This document shows, piece by piece, positions 6,624 to 14,592 of a stretch of 50,029 nucleotides of DNA. This DNA is from Hyphomonadaceae bacterium (GTDB taxonomy: Bacteria; Pseudomonadota; Alphaproteobacteria; Caulobacterales; Hyphomonadaceae). The position numbers and the translations under genes were made by a program. Every line of letters begins with the position of its first letter. The first letter of the stretch is position 1. Location of the stretch: positions 1 to 50,029 of the forward strand of contig JAIXRO010000179.1 of NCBI GenBank assembly GCA_027485145.1, read 5' to 3'. The notes under the pieces were generated by a model. It saw nothing but the letters and a program-made list of their open reading frames with translations. It ran no database searches and was not told the origin of the DNA.

Positions 6624-8123
6624 CTAGCCTTGGATACGTCGCTTTGAAAATGCCGCTATTGCGCAAATCGAAACAAACGCGATCGCAGCCAGGTAAGCAA
6701 AGATGTCACCGATCCTTGAGTAGAGCGTGAGCGGGGCCTCAACACTCAGTGTTGCTCTCACAATTGGTTCAGCCACGCCCTGCCATTCAGTGCGCGCCAG
6801 CTCGCGGCCAAACGCATCAAACGCAACAGAGGCCGACTCGCGTGACGGACGCAGAACTGCATATCCGTTTTCAACTGCGCGTAACGCCACCATGTTCGGA
6901 TGCAGTGGATCGATCGCTGCCCAGTCTGAACCTGGTACCAGCATCAGGCGTGCACCCGACGCTTGCCGAGCCAGCTCCTGGAAATCCATGTCGTAGCAGA
7001 TCGCAAGGCCAACCTTCCCGATAGGTGTTTCGGTCAACTTCAACTGGTCAGGACCATCGACGCTGATTTCACCCGGAACCGGTTTGGCTTTCAGATGCGT
7101 GGCAACGAGATCACCGGCCGGGTCGAACAAATAGACTTCGTTGCGGAAGGGCGCCCGCCCTGGCTCGACGATAAAAACTGCGGGCGCGAAGTAGATCTGA
7201 TATTTTTGTGCAAGGCTTTTGGCCCTCTCAAAGAAAGCTGCCTGATCCTGCGGGAATAGTGGCGCAGAGACTTCCGACCAGACTATAAAATCAATCCTGC
7301 CAGCGCCAGCCGCCGCTTCGGTTCGCATAAAGAGACGATCAACCTGAGTACGCGCGTCGGCAAATGCTTGCTTGCAGGCATCGGGTTCGCATCCGTCTTT
7401 CGTCGCTACGATTGCATCAAGGTCGCTCGGCTTGGACGCCAGTCCGGCCAATACAACCGTGGCCGCCGGTTCAGGCGCTGTGGCCAGTCGCCACGTTCCG
7501 TACAACAGGGTTGCGGCCACCAGCGAAATAGCGACGATCGGGCCGGGCCAACGCCCCGTTCCTTTAACAGTCAAGATGGTCGCAATCGCGGGGGCAATTG
7601 CGGCAATAACGAAGCTGACTGACCAAAACCCGAAGAGAGAGGCAATCTGGATAACGCTAGGCGCAAATGTCTGTGTGTAAGCCCAAGCTCCAAAGCTGGC
7701 ATAAGGAAGCAACGAGGCGGTTATGAGTTCAATCGTCACCTGAGCCGTTGGAAAAACAAGAAACCCTGCCCAAGTCGGCAGCCGATCGAAACACAAACGG
7801 TCGGCAAGATAGGGCAGCGCCAGAACAAGCCCTAAAGCGGTCGCGCTCGCAGCGCTGATCGGCAACGACAGCGGCACAACACCCGTCCACTGGATCGCGC
7901 CAGACACCGACGCCGCCAATACCAAGCCGATTACGGCAACGCGCGTTGAACTCGTGCGCATCAGCGCAAGCAGCAATCCCGGGACAACCCAAATCACTCC
8001 GGGGATCAGTTGACTGCCATTTGCGAAGCCAAGCGCGGCGCCGATCGCAAGGAAAGACAACAAGCGCAAGGTCACGTCGAATGCCAGGTTTCGTTTGATC
8101 AAAGCGCACCCCAAAAGCCTCAT
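6624..8123 (-). CDS. Apolipoprotein N-acyltransferase-like carbon-nitrogen hydrolase
   Basis: About 499 residues from the ATG at 8123 (MRLLGCALIKRN); a TTG six codons upstream is in frame but weaker. The N-terminal half holds six or more membrane segments, and the C-terminal half is a nitrilase fold with a complete Glu-Lys-Cys triad: Glu in IVWSEVSAPLF (about 284), Lys in HLKAKPVPGE (345 or 347) and Cys in AICYDMDF (about 376). This domain order matches Lnt, which N-acylates lipoproteins at the periplasmic face. A housekeeping lnt would be expected elsewhere in the chromosome, and sequence and context differ from classical Lnt, so this may be a paralogue with another acyl donor or acceptor, or a membrane-bound amidase. 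No operon partners. Confidence 0.8.
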   Translation of the reverse strand: MRLLGCALIKRNLAFDVTLRLLSFLAIGAALGFANGSQLIPGVIWVVPGLLLALMRTSSTRVAVIGLVLAASVSGAIQWTGVVPLSLPISAASATALGLVLALPYLADRLCFDRLPTWAGFLVFPTAQVTIELITASLLPYASFGAWAYTQTFAPSVIQIASLFGFWSVSFVIAAIAPAIATILTVKGTGRWPGPIVAISLVAATLLYGTWRLATAPEPAATVVLAGLASKPSDLDAIVATKDGCEPDACKQAFADARTQVDRLFMRTEAAAGAGRIDFIVWSEVSAPLFPQDQAAFFERAKSLAQKYQIYFAPAVFIVEPGRAPFRNEVYLFDPAGDLVATHLKAKPVPGEISVDGPDQLKLTETPIGKVGLAICYDMDFQELARQASGARLMLVPGSDWAAIDPLHPNMVALRAVENGYAVLRPSRESASVAFDAFGRELARTEWQGVAEPIVRATLSVEAPLTLYSRIGDIFAYLAAIAFVSICAIAAFSKRRIQG

Positions 8124-8618
8124 TTTAACACTATCGAACAACCAGTCTATCGACGACCGATTTATTGGCGAAACCGAATGAGCATACGAGCAGTACTCCC
8201 CGGCTCGCCCTACTCTGACGACTGGCTACCCCGCTCAAGCCCATCCGGCCAGTGACACCTGGCCGATCAGGCTCGATTTCGCCACTCACAGAAACGCTCC
8301 CAACTCATAGAGTGGTGCGCGATGGCCGCAGTTCGCGTATCGAGCGGAGTAAGGCTCCCGTCTGACTACCCGGTCCCTTCATCGCCGCCCTCGGCACATT
8401 AAGTTCTGATGAAGATCCCGAAAGCACCTGCGGGCAGACTTGCAGGCAGCCCGGCGCATCCCATCTCTTCCGTATGCGGACCGGGCCCCTCTGGCGGCAG
8501 CGACCTCGACAGGAAGCTGCTGTGATGTCGGACCGCACCGGGAGAACCGGTGCAGGCCTGGAATTGTTCATAGCGCTCTGCGTCGCCCTCTCCCGAAAGC
8601 TTACAAGAGGAGAGACCC
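8124..8618. other. Long intergenic region, possible structured leader of the 8619 gene
   Basis: About 495 bases without a convincing gene. Just before the rightward YdcH-like gene there are three short hairpins in a row: CCTGC/GCAGG (8427-8446), GCAGC/GCTGC (8497-8520) and GCACCGG-GAGAA-CCGGTGC (8535-8553, perfect 7-bp stem). They may be part of a 5' leader RNA; I do not recognise the family. Confidence 0.35.
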
Positions 8619-8870
8619 ATGAACTCAAGATATATCCATGAACTTGTCCCGCGCCACGCCGGCATAGCACGCCAGATCGCAGACGCGCAAAACTCGCCTT
8701 GCCCTGATGCGCTACTCATCATGCGGCTCAAGAAGATCCGCCTGCAGTACCGTGACCAGATGAAAGAGGCGATCACGCGCAAGCGCCTTGCAGTCAACAA
8801 GGGCCAGCGATCTCGCTTCCCGACTGCGTCAGCCAGACTGGCGCAGGCATTCCAACCTCAACCGAACTGA
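8619..8870 (+). CDS. YdcH/DUF465-like small protein
   Basis: 83 residues, with AGGAG 7 bases before the ATG. The central part, PCPDALLIMRLKKIRLQYRDQM, keeps the DUF465 pattern in which a short coiled helix ends in LKKxRLxxKDQ. An N-terminal His-rich helix (HELVPRHAGIARQI) matches the first helix of that hairpin. The basic C-terminal tail (about residues 55-83) has no match. Function of the family is unknown. It lies 12 bases upstream of the zinc-ribbon-like gene, so the two are probably co-transcribed. Confidence 0.7.
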   Translation: MNSRYIHELVPRHAGIARQIADAQNSPCPDALLIMRLKKIRLQYRDQMKEAITRKRLAVNKGQRSRFPTASARLAQAFQPQPN

Positions 8871-8882
8871 GGCGCGTGAACC

Positions 8883-9158
8883 ATGCCGCTTGTGAACTCA
8901 CCCATCGACGGCGCGCCGATGCGCCAAATCCACCGCTTCGGCATCGAGTTCGATGTTTGCCCAACAACGGGCGGCGTCTGGCTCGACAAAGGTGAGCTGG
9001 AAAAGCTCATCGCCCTCGTCAAGGAAGATGCCTACGAAGAAAGAGGCCGCCCGAGTGATGGAGCCAAGTTCCGCGACCGGGATGATGATGACGACCGGGG
9101 CCGTGACCGTGATGGCGGCCGGAGACGGTCGAGGCTCACCGACATCTTCGACTTCTGA
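8883..9158 (+). CDS. Degenerate TFIIB-type zinc-ribbon protein
   Basis: 91 residues with GAGG upstream of the ATG. The N-terminal 43 residues follow the zf-TFIIB pattern CPxC-x(n)-CPxCxGVWLDKGELEKL, but three of the four cysteine ligands are replaced: the first pair reads SPID, and the second pair reads CPTTGG, leaving only Cys26. GVWLDKGELEKLIALV is fully kept. The C-terminal half is an acidic/arginine-rich run (RDRDDDDDRGRDRDGG) ending in LTDIFDF. The fold may be kept without zinc, or the protein may bind another ligand. Neighbours are the YdcH-like gene and a TerC-type transporter. Confidence 0.72.
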   Translation: MPLVNSPIDGAPMRQIHRFGIEFDVCPTTGGVWLDKGELEKLIALVKEDAYEERGRPSDGAKFRDRDDDDDRGRDRDGGRRRSRLTDIFDF

Positions 9159-9167
9159 CCCCCGGCC

Positions 9168-9193
9168 GGCGCTGCTGCCTGAGCGGCAGCGCC
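9168..9193. terminator. Hairpin after the zinc-ribbon-like gene
   Basis: GGCGCTGC (9168-9175) pairs with GCAGCGCC (9186-9193), 10 bases after the stop codon; an outer CCGGCC/GGCCGG could extend it. There is no T-run, so it may be a transcript end stabiliser rather than a classical terminator. Confidence 0.4.
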
Positions 9194-9267
9194 AACTGGC
9201 CGGTCAGCGTCGGCTGAGACAAGTTTCTAGAGATACGCGCCTGATCGCGAGCGCTCATGCATTTCGT

Positions 9268-9358
9268 TTGTGGGCGAGTAATTCCGCACACGGAACGGTA
9301 TGAAGTTGTGACCGACAGGCGGTTGCTATTTGGCCCAAGCGTTGAGCCGGCAGACCCA
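9268..9358 (+). promoter_or_regulatory. Structured leader of the TerC gene, possible yybP-ykoY (Mn2+) riboswitch
   Basis: The 5' side TGGGCGAGTA (9271-9280) resembles the GGGGAGUA block of yybP-ykoY RNAs, and the 3' side GCCGGCAGACC (9346-9356) resembles their closing GCAAGACC block; TGGG/CCCA close the ends. Inside are TTCCG/CGGAA (9282-9295) and ACCG/CGGT (9311-9323) hairpins. This class commonly precedes TerC/Alx genes such as the one 46 bases downstream. The internal CAUAC-type loop is not clear, so the assignment is tentative. Confidence 0.35.
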
Positions 9359-9403
9359 ACTCGACGAAAACCCCAACCAAGCTTCAAGACCGGAGGATAA
9401 CAG

Positions 9404-10471
9404 ATGGATGTCCTGACTGCCTTTCTACAAGACGATTTCCTCGGCAAGGCCGTCTGGATCTGGCTCTCGTTCATCTTCGCCGTTATCGCCTTGCTCGCCT
9501 TCGACCTCGGTGTGGTCAACCGGAACGACCATGAAATCGGCATCAGCGAGTCGCTCAAACTCTCCGCGTTTTACATCGCGATCGGCGTTGGGTTCGCCTG
9601 GGTCGTCTGGCAGCTTTACAATAATTCGTACCCGTCCGCGTCGATCGATCCGCAGCTTCTTGCCGTGTCCGGGCACGATCGTGCCTGGATGGCGGTGCAA
9701 CTATACCTCACTGGCTTCGCCGTGGAGAAGACGTTGGCGCTCGACAACGTCTTCATCATCTCGATGGTCTTCACCTATCTCGCCATTCCGCGAAAGTATC
9801 AGCACCGCGTATTGTTCTGGGGAATCATCGGTGTGATCGTGATGCGCGCCGCGATGATCGGGCTTGGCGCAGCGCTGGTCAGCCAGTTCGCCTGGGTCCT
9901 CTACATCTTCGCCGTGTTCCTGATCGTGACTGGCGTGCTGATGTTCCGGAAAGGCGGCCACGAACCAGACATCGGGGAGAACAAGGTGCTGCTCTGGCTG
10001 AAGCGCCGGATGAACGTCACGCCTGACCTTCATGGCAACCGGTTCCGCGTGCAGCTGCCTGACCCTCAAACCGGAAAGCTGCGCTGGTTTGCGACGCCGC
10101 TTCTGCTGGCCTTACTGTTTGTCGAAATCGTCGACCTCATCTTTGCGATCGACAGTGTGCCGGCGATCTTCGCAATCACCAGCGATCCCTACATTGTCTA
10201 TACGTCTAACATCTTTGCGATCCTCGGCCTGCGTGCATTGTTCTTTGCACTGGCGGCCATGGTTCACCGCTTCAAGTACCTGAAATACGCACTAGCCCTG
10301 ACGTTGATCTTCATCGGTTCAAAGATCTTTCTTGGAGACTTCTTTCCCGGCGGGAAGTTCCCGGCGATAGGGTCGCTGACAATCACGATGGGACTGATCG
10401 CCGGCGGCATTGTGTATTCGCTCTGGCGAACTCGGGGCGGTCAAGCCGTTGGCAAATCCGAGTCGCCCTGA
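9404..10471 (+). CDS. TerC/Alx family integral membrane protein
   Basis: 355 residues, with GGAGG 8 bases before the ATG. Nine or so membrane segments carry the two family signatures: acidic motif ALDNVFIISMVFTYLAIP near residue 110 and LLFVEIVDLIFAIDSVPAIFAI near residue 235, with paired Asp residues in the membrane. The length fits the Alx-type subfamily, now linked to manganese export and to metal loading of exported proteins. It follows a structured leader that could sense Mn2+. It is the first of two TerC-type genes in the window; the second, near 37.5 kb, is of the shorter type. Confidence 0.92.
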   Translation: MDVLTAFLQDDFLGKAVWIWLSFIFAVIALLAFDLGVVNRNDHEIGISESLKLSAFYIAIGVGFAWVVWQLYNNSYPSASIDPQLLAVSGHDRAWMAVQLYLTGFAVEKTLALDNVFIISMVFTYLAIPRKYQHRVLFWGIIGVIVMRAAMIGLGAALVSQFAWVLYIFAVFLIVTGVLMFRKGGHEPDIGENKVLLWLKRRMNVTPDLHGNRFRVQLPDPQTGKLRWFATPLLLALLFVEIVDLIFAIDSVPAIFAITSDPYIVYTSNIFAILGLRALFFALAAMVHRFKYLKYALALTLIFIGSKIFLGDFFPGGKFPAIGSLTITMGLIAGGIVYSLWRTRGGQAVGKSESP

Positions 10472-10690
10472 TCGGTGAAGTGAGGGAGGGGCGCCGCGTG
10501 CGCGGGGCTTTGCCTGGAGCCGAACAGCCATCTGAAGCTATCACCTGGGTTGTTCCGGATCACAGCTGCCCGCCTCCAAGTGCGCTTTGCCAGCCCGACC
10601 AAAGGAGGGCCGGGCGGCGGCCGGGTCGGACCTTGACACGTCCGGTCTCATTTCGAGCGCACGCAATGCGCGTGGGTTGCCCCAGCCGGT

Positions 10691-11209
10691 TCAAGCCTGT
10701 TCCCGGGTCAACCGCTCCGCAAAGGAAATGCCAATGGCGGACAGGACAAAGGTGAAGTGAATCACAGCCACCACTGCTATAATCTGCACGTTCTCCAGAC
10801 TCAGGTCGCCGCCCAGATAAGTCTTCAAGGCGTGGACGCCTGAGATCGAGATGATGGCGAATGCGAGCTTCAGTTTGAGGTTGTAGGTGTTGACGTGGTC
10901 CAGCCAGTCCGGCTTCTTCATCTCGCTTTGGTCAAAGTGCCGGGTCGTCACGAAGAGTGAAACTCCTGCCAGAGACACAACCCAGACAAGCTGCGCCACC
11001 ATGGTCATATCCACCAGCTCCAGCACCTTGATGATCAGGTCGATCTTGCTGATCTCATCGAACAGCAGTGTGTTCATCAGCCTGTATGTCTCGAGCACAA
11101 ACTTTCCCAGAATACCAAGAATGATCGTGACCAGCCCCACATAGAAGAACATCATTGTAAAACGCATGCCGTAGAGCAGCGACCCAACCCATGAGAGTAG
11201 TTTTTCCAT
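10691..11209 (-). CDS. YqhA/UPF0114 family membrane protein
   Basis: 172 residues with AAGGTGG upstream of the ATG. Four membrane segments and conserved blocks match E. coli YqhA closely: the N-terminal YGMRFTMMFFYVGL, LELVDMTMVAQLVWVV in the second segment, LKLKLAFAIISISGVHALKTYL, and the C-terminal IHFTFVLSAIGISFAERLTRE. It is an inner-membrane protein of unknown function, convergent with the TerC gene. The 219 bases between them hold G/C-rich inverted repeats but no clear T-run terminator. Confidence 0.9.
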   Translation of the reverse strand: MEKLLSWVGSLLYGMRFTMMFFYVGLVTIILGILGKFVLETYRLMNTLLFDEISKIDLIIKVLELVDMTMVAQLVWVVSLAGVSLFVTTRHFDQSEMKKPDWLDHVNTYNLKLKLAFAIISISGVHALKTYLGGDLSLENVQIIAVVAVIHFTFVLSAIGISFAERLTREQA

Positions 11210-11678
11210 TCTTGCCCACCTTGAAAGAGATCAGACCGTTCCGTCAGATTGCGCGACTGAAGCCGTACCCGGCGCCGCACGGCCGAAAGCCCCAATGGCG
11301 CAGATGCAACGATCTGTGACGCTGTATCTGTCCAGCGCCGGGTTGGACATAGCAAACCAGAAATCATGGCGAAACTCCTCGGGTATCGACGACGCCCATG
11401 CTTATCGGGCATTCCCGATCCGCGTTGATTTGTGAAAGCCCGCAGCGGTCATCCGTGATATGTACGCGAGCTGGCGCGCAATGGCCCGGCGTAAGGACAA
11501 TCGGTGTCCGCCGGTCTTGCTTCGCGACACTTTCGCAATGTCCCCAGCGACGCTCTTGCAGAGAGGCCCGGCGGTATCCACGTCTCCTGGCAAACGCGAA
11601 ACCCAATCACCATCAAGGCGCTTCACGGCCTCCGGCTGATCGGGGCTTTGATCAAGCAAGGAACGATAGAGGGAAAAC
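11210..11678. other. Intergenic region without a recognised gene
   Basis: About 470 bases between the divergent YqhA and lipoprotein genes. Both strands have open frames of 80-95 codons, but none has a ribosome-binding site, plausible composition or a domain I recognise. It presumably contains the two promoters. Confidence 0.4.
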
Positions 11679-12068
11679 ATGATGCGTAGTGTTCTGGTGG
11701 CCGGTTTAGGGCTGGCGCTTGCAGCTTGCGGCGATGCCGCCGACCTTCAACAAGTGAAGCAGGGCACACTCGATCTGGGCGGGCAGGCGCTCGAGGCGGC
11801 AAGCGGCGCGGTCGATACCAAGACGGCCTGTATTCTGGCCGGACAGCCCGAAGTCTTCTGCGGCTGCGTACAGGACAGCCTCGGGTCCAAGATCACCAGT
11901 GAGCATCTGGAAGCGCTGAAGAATGTCGTGACCGATAGTCTCAGCGGTGAAGGCTTGCCGGCCGCCATCGAGAAAGCCGGCAATGTTGACGCCCAGACCC
12001 GCGAGGCATTGGTGCAATGCGCAACGAAGGCCGCCGTTGAAGGCGCTCTGGGCGAAGCAGGCAACTAG
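11679..12068 (+). CDS. Small putative lipoprotein
   Basis: 129 residues, preceded by GAGGG about 6 bases before the ATG (a second ATG follows directly). The N-terminus is a lipoprotein signal: MRSVLVAGLGLALAACGD, with lipobox LAAC and an Asp at +2. That Asp is an inner-membrane retention signal in E. coli, though the rule may not apply here. The mature part is Ala-rich and helical with four further cysteines (TACILAGQPEVFCGCV and LVQCATK), which could form disulfides. No family recognised. Confidence 0.75.
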   Translation: MMRSVLVAGLGLALAACGDAADLQQVKQGTLDLGGQALEAASGAVDTKTACILAGQPEVFCGCVQDSLGSKITSEHLEALKNVVTDSLSGEGLPAAIEKAGNVDAQTREALVQCATKAAVEGALGEAGN

Positions 12069-12150
12069 CTTTTCACCGGAGCCATCCGAGCGGCTTGATC
12101 GGTCGAGGCCTGCTCCTGTCATCAGGTTCGGCGTCCGGCGGGGACACCTT

Positions 12151-12211
12151 AGTCCGTTCATTCGGATGCCTCGCTGCCGGCAGGCTCGAGATCGCCGAAA
12201 GCTGCCTTACG
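12151..12211. repeat. 61-bp intergenic repeat, copy B
   Basis: Ungapped match to copy C at 13616-13676 (42 of 61 identical) and copy A at 6374-6434 (38 of 61). Its right end reaches 5 bases into the 3' end of the GFA gene. Same orientation as the other copies. Confidence 0.6.
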
Positions 12212-12605
12212 GTCTGCCCTGCGAAAAATGTTCGAGTGCCGTTGGTATGGTCACCCATGGGTGCTTGCTTTCTTCCCAAACAGACCTGATCGGCACCATC
12301 ACATGTTCATGTGCGATCGCTCCAACCGCGACGCCCGTCACGCCAGCATTCTTCGATCCTCGAAAAAAGACTGTCGATCCACATTCGGGGCAAAAGAAAT
12401 TCTCAAAATCGCCGCCGAGCGCCGTCCGCCGGACGTAACGCTTGAAGGTGCCCTCAACAACGACCTGATCGTCGGGATAATACGCCGCCACGCCAAACGG
12501 CGATCCCGTTCTTCGCTGACACGCAACGCAATGGCATGCCACGACGGCGGGAGTTGGACCCGGCACACGAACCTTCAGCTGGCCGCACTGGCAAGTTGCT
12601 TCCAT
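12207..12605 (-). CDS. GFA family (glutathione-dependent formaldehyde-activating-like) protein
   Basis: 132 residues starting MEATCQCGQL at 12605; an ATG two codons upstream directly abuts the AAGGGGG ribosome-binding site, so the inner one is preferred. The zinc ligands of the GFA fold are all present: CQC (5, 7), CHCVAC (24, 26, 29) and CPEC (72, 75), with GSPFGVAAYYP between. Many members do not act on formaldehyde, and glutathione adduct or thiol-electrophile chemistry is the usual guess. It stands alone, with the same direction as the GNAT gene upstream, 92 bases away. Confidence 0.9.
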   Translation of the reverse strand: MEATCQCGQLKVRVPGPTPAVVACHCVACQRRTGSPFGVAAYYPDDQVVVEGTFKRYVRRTALGGDFENFFCPECGSTVFFRGSKNAGVTGVAVGAIAHEHVMVPIRSVWEESKHPWVTIPTALEHFSQGRP

Positions 12606-12697
12606 CGACATCCCCCTTTCGAAGAGTTGCTTCCGTTATCCCAGGTCGTGGAGCCTATATCCGCGACGGGCAACTGAATTCACAAACTGACGCTGGT

Positions 12698-13459
12698 TTA
12701 CGCTTGGGGAGCGGGGACGACGAACCGTTCATAGTGACCGCACACTCCGAAACCCAGTTTCTCGTAGATGCGAAATCCCATCTCGCTGGATTGGAGTGTT
12801 ACGCGTTCTGCGCCTTGCCCGAACAGGGAGTTGACCACCCACTGGGTGACTTCCCCGCCTACGCCCTTTGCCCTGTGCTGGGGCGGTGTGCCGACGAAGT
12901 ATACGCCTCCGGTCAGGCCGCTGAGATATCCGCAAGCTGCACCCACGGCGTTATCGCCGTCGTAGGCCGTGGCCCAGGTTACGCCCTCGGCTGAGTAGCT
13001 TTCCTGGTCACGCAAGAGCCAGCCAAGCCCCGGCGATTCATAGCCTGCTTCGACCATCGTGCCGAAGTGCTCAAGGTCTTCGGGCGTTGTCGCGGCCTTC
13101 ACGCTGTACCGGGTCGCACCAACCGGGATAGGATGTCTGATTGACATCGCGGGCGTCTTCTGGCCGTCGGACTTTCCGCCGATGGCGACGACTGCGGAAC
13201 AAAGTTCGATATCGTCCGTGGGCACCCAGGCATAGAACGCCCGTTTCAGTTCGCCGAAGAACCCTTGTGCATCGGCAACGAACGCATTTGGGTCCATCTG
13301 CAGATCCGTACGGATTGCCGCTGTAAAGTAGGCATTCTGGACGTTATAGGTGCTGGCCGCCAACTGCCCGCCGCGTGCTGCGCGGCTGTGCCCTTTCCGT
13401 CCGACCGTGGCCGCGACGAAGCTGGCTAGATTTTCGGTTCCTGCGCGTAGATCGTCCAC
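12698..13459 (-). CDS. GNAT family N-acetyltransferase
   Basis: 253 residues from a GTG at 13459, with GAGGG just upstream; no ATG fits the N-terminus well. The C-terminal ~110 residues form the GNAT core: YFVGTPPQHRAKGVGGEVTQWVV (acetyl-CoA loop QHRAKGVG), LQSSEMGFRIYEKLGFGVCGHYERFV (strand-helix ending in YxKLGF). The N-terminal ~120 residues are a separate region with FYAWVPTDDIELCSAVVAIGGK, perhaps a second, degenerate GNAT half. Substrate unknown. The upstream 286 bases hold a repeat and a hairpin. Confidence 0.82.
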   Translation of the reverse strand: MDDLRAGTENLASFVAATVGRKGHSRAARGGQLAASTYNVQNAYFTAAIRTDLQMDPNAFVADAQGFFGELKRAFYAWVPTDDIELCSAVVAIGGKSDGQKTPAMSIRHPIPVGATRYSVKAATTPEDLEHFGTMVEAGYESPGLGWLLRDQESYSAEGVTWATAYDGDNAVGAACGYLSGLTGGVYFVGTPPQHRAKGVGGEVTQWVVNSLFGQGAERVTLQSSEMGFRIYEKLGFGVCGHYERFVVPAPQA

Positions 13460-13615
13460 GTTACCCTCAGAGCCCTTGTCTCCCCATCAGTATGGAAAAG
13501 GAGGATGCCTGCCTAGTCAAACTTCTGGCCTTTCGAGGGCGGGCCACAATCGCGATAGGCACCAAGCAGCAGATCGGCTCCGATGATCGATTTCGGTGTC
13601 TGGCAGAGCCGCCTC

Positions 13616-13676
13616 AGTCCAGTCGTTCGGCCCTCTCACCGCCGCAAGGCCGGACATCGCCGAAGGCGGTCGTTCG
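13616..13676. repeat. 61-bp intergenic repeat, copy C
   Basis: 44 of 61 positions identical to copy A and 42 of 61 to copy B without gaps. The most conserved blocks are TTCGG and ACATCGCCGAAGGCGGT. It lies between the GNAT gene and the sterol-desaturase terminator. Confidence 0.6.
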
Positions 13677-13718
13677 GAACCGGTTGGCTCATCCCATCCG
13701 ACAACTCGGACGCGGTTG

Positions 13719-13742
13719 AAGGGGCGGGGTTACCCGCCCCTT
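13719..13742. terminator. Hairpin terminator of the sterol desaturase gene
   Basis: AAGGGGCGGG-GTTA-CCCGCCCCTT is a perfect 10-bp stem with a 4-base loop, starting 3 bases after the desaturase stop. The T-run is poor in both directions, but strength and position fit transcript termination. Confidence 0.65.
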
Positions 13743-13745
13743 CTG

Positions 13746-14582
13746 TCACTTTGCGTAATCTTGACGGGCGGTCGCGCCGGGTCGTCCGAACACAGCCACA
13801 AAGGCCTGTGTAATCGAACGGGATGCGAAGAGGTCTTTGAACAGCGCGATCCATTCGTGAAAGACGATGACAAACGGGTTGTTGCTTTGGAGTGGCTTCG
13901 TGAGCCCGTATACGACTGGCGCCCGCTCTTCCGCGAACGTCCCGAACAAGCGGTCGAAGATAATCAGAACCCCGCCATAGTTCTTGTCGATATATTCCGG
14001 GTTCGAACCGTGGTGCACGCGATGATGAGACGGGGTGTTGAACACCCATTCCAAAGGACCGAGCTTTCGCACCGCCTCGGTATGGAGGAAGTACTGATAT
14101 TGCAGGCTCAGAGTCAGCAACAAGGCAATCGCAAGCGGGTGTAGACCACACAAGGCCGCCGGAACAAAGAACAACCAACTCCCGGTCAAATTGCTCGTCC
14201 AGCTCAGCCGAAGCGCGGCTGGGAGTGTGAACTCGTTCGGCGAATGGTGCGTGGCGTGAGACGCCCAAAACCACCGGACTTCATGCATAAAGCGATGTTG
14301 CCAATAATAGCAGAACTCGACCGCCAAGAAGCCGAAGGCCCAAGTGCGCCAATCGTCAAGCGCCCATTGGACTGGCGCTGCGCTGTAGGCGAGGGTCAGT
14401 CCTCCCGCCACAACGCCCGCCATCAGCGCCTTCGCAATGAATTGTCCGATGGCTGTTCCGATCGTGCCGCCAAGCGCGCCGAGATCGTAACTTCTGCCGC
14501 TGCGTTTACGCCAGACATATTCCAGAACGGCGAACGCAACGACCAAACCCAGAAAAGGCAATGAATGTTCTTGATATTGCAT
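13746..14582 (-). CDS. Sterol desaturase/fatty acid hydroxylase superfamily protein
   Basis: 278 residues with four or five membrane segments. All histidine boxes of the di-iron membrane hydroxylases are present: HRFMH (96-100), HATHH (109-113), an isolated His near 167 and HHRVHH (186-191), followed by IDKNYGGVLIIFDRLFGTF. Family members hydroxylate or desaturate sterols, carotenoids, fatty acids or lipid headgroups in the inner membrane. The start lies 10 bases after the stop of the EF-hand gene, so the pair is likely one transcript. The divergent two-component system next door may control it. The substrate is not deducible. Confidence 0.92.
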   Translation of the reverse strand: MQYQEHSLPFLGLVVAFAVLEYVWRKRSGRSYDLGALGGTIGTAIGQFIAKALMAGVVAGGLTLAYSAAPVQWALDDWRTWAFGFLAVEFCYYWQHRFMHEVRWFWASHATHHSPNEFTLPAALRLSWTSNLTGSWLFFVPAALCGLHPLAIALLLTLSLQYQYFLHTEAVRKLGPLEWVFNTPSHHRVHHGSNPEYIDKNYGGVLIIFDRLFGTFAEERAPVVYGLTKPLQSNNPFVIVFHEWIALFKDLFASRSITQAFVAVFGRPGATARQDYAK

Positions 14583-14592
14583 GACTGGTTAC

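Noticed and set aside
11402-11689. Overlapping frames on both strands upstream of the small lipoprotein
   Set aside because: No ribosome-binding sites or recognisable sequence; probably promoter DNA.
13616-13742. The 61-bp repeat copy C as an insertion-sequence end
   Set aside because: No transposase, no inverted partner and no target duplication; the other copies are equally isolated.
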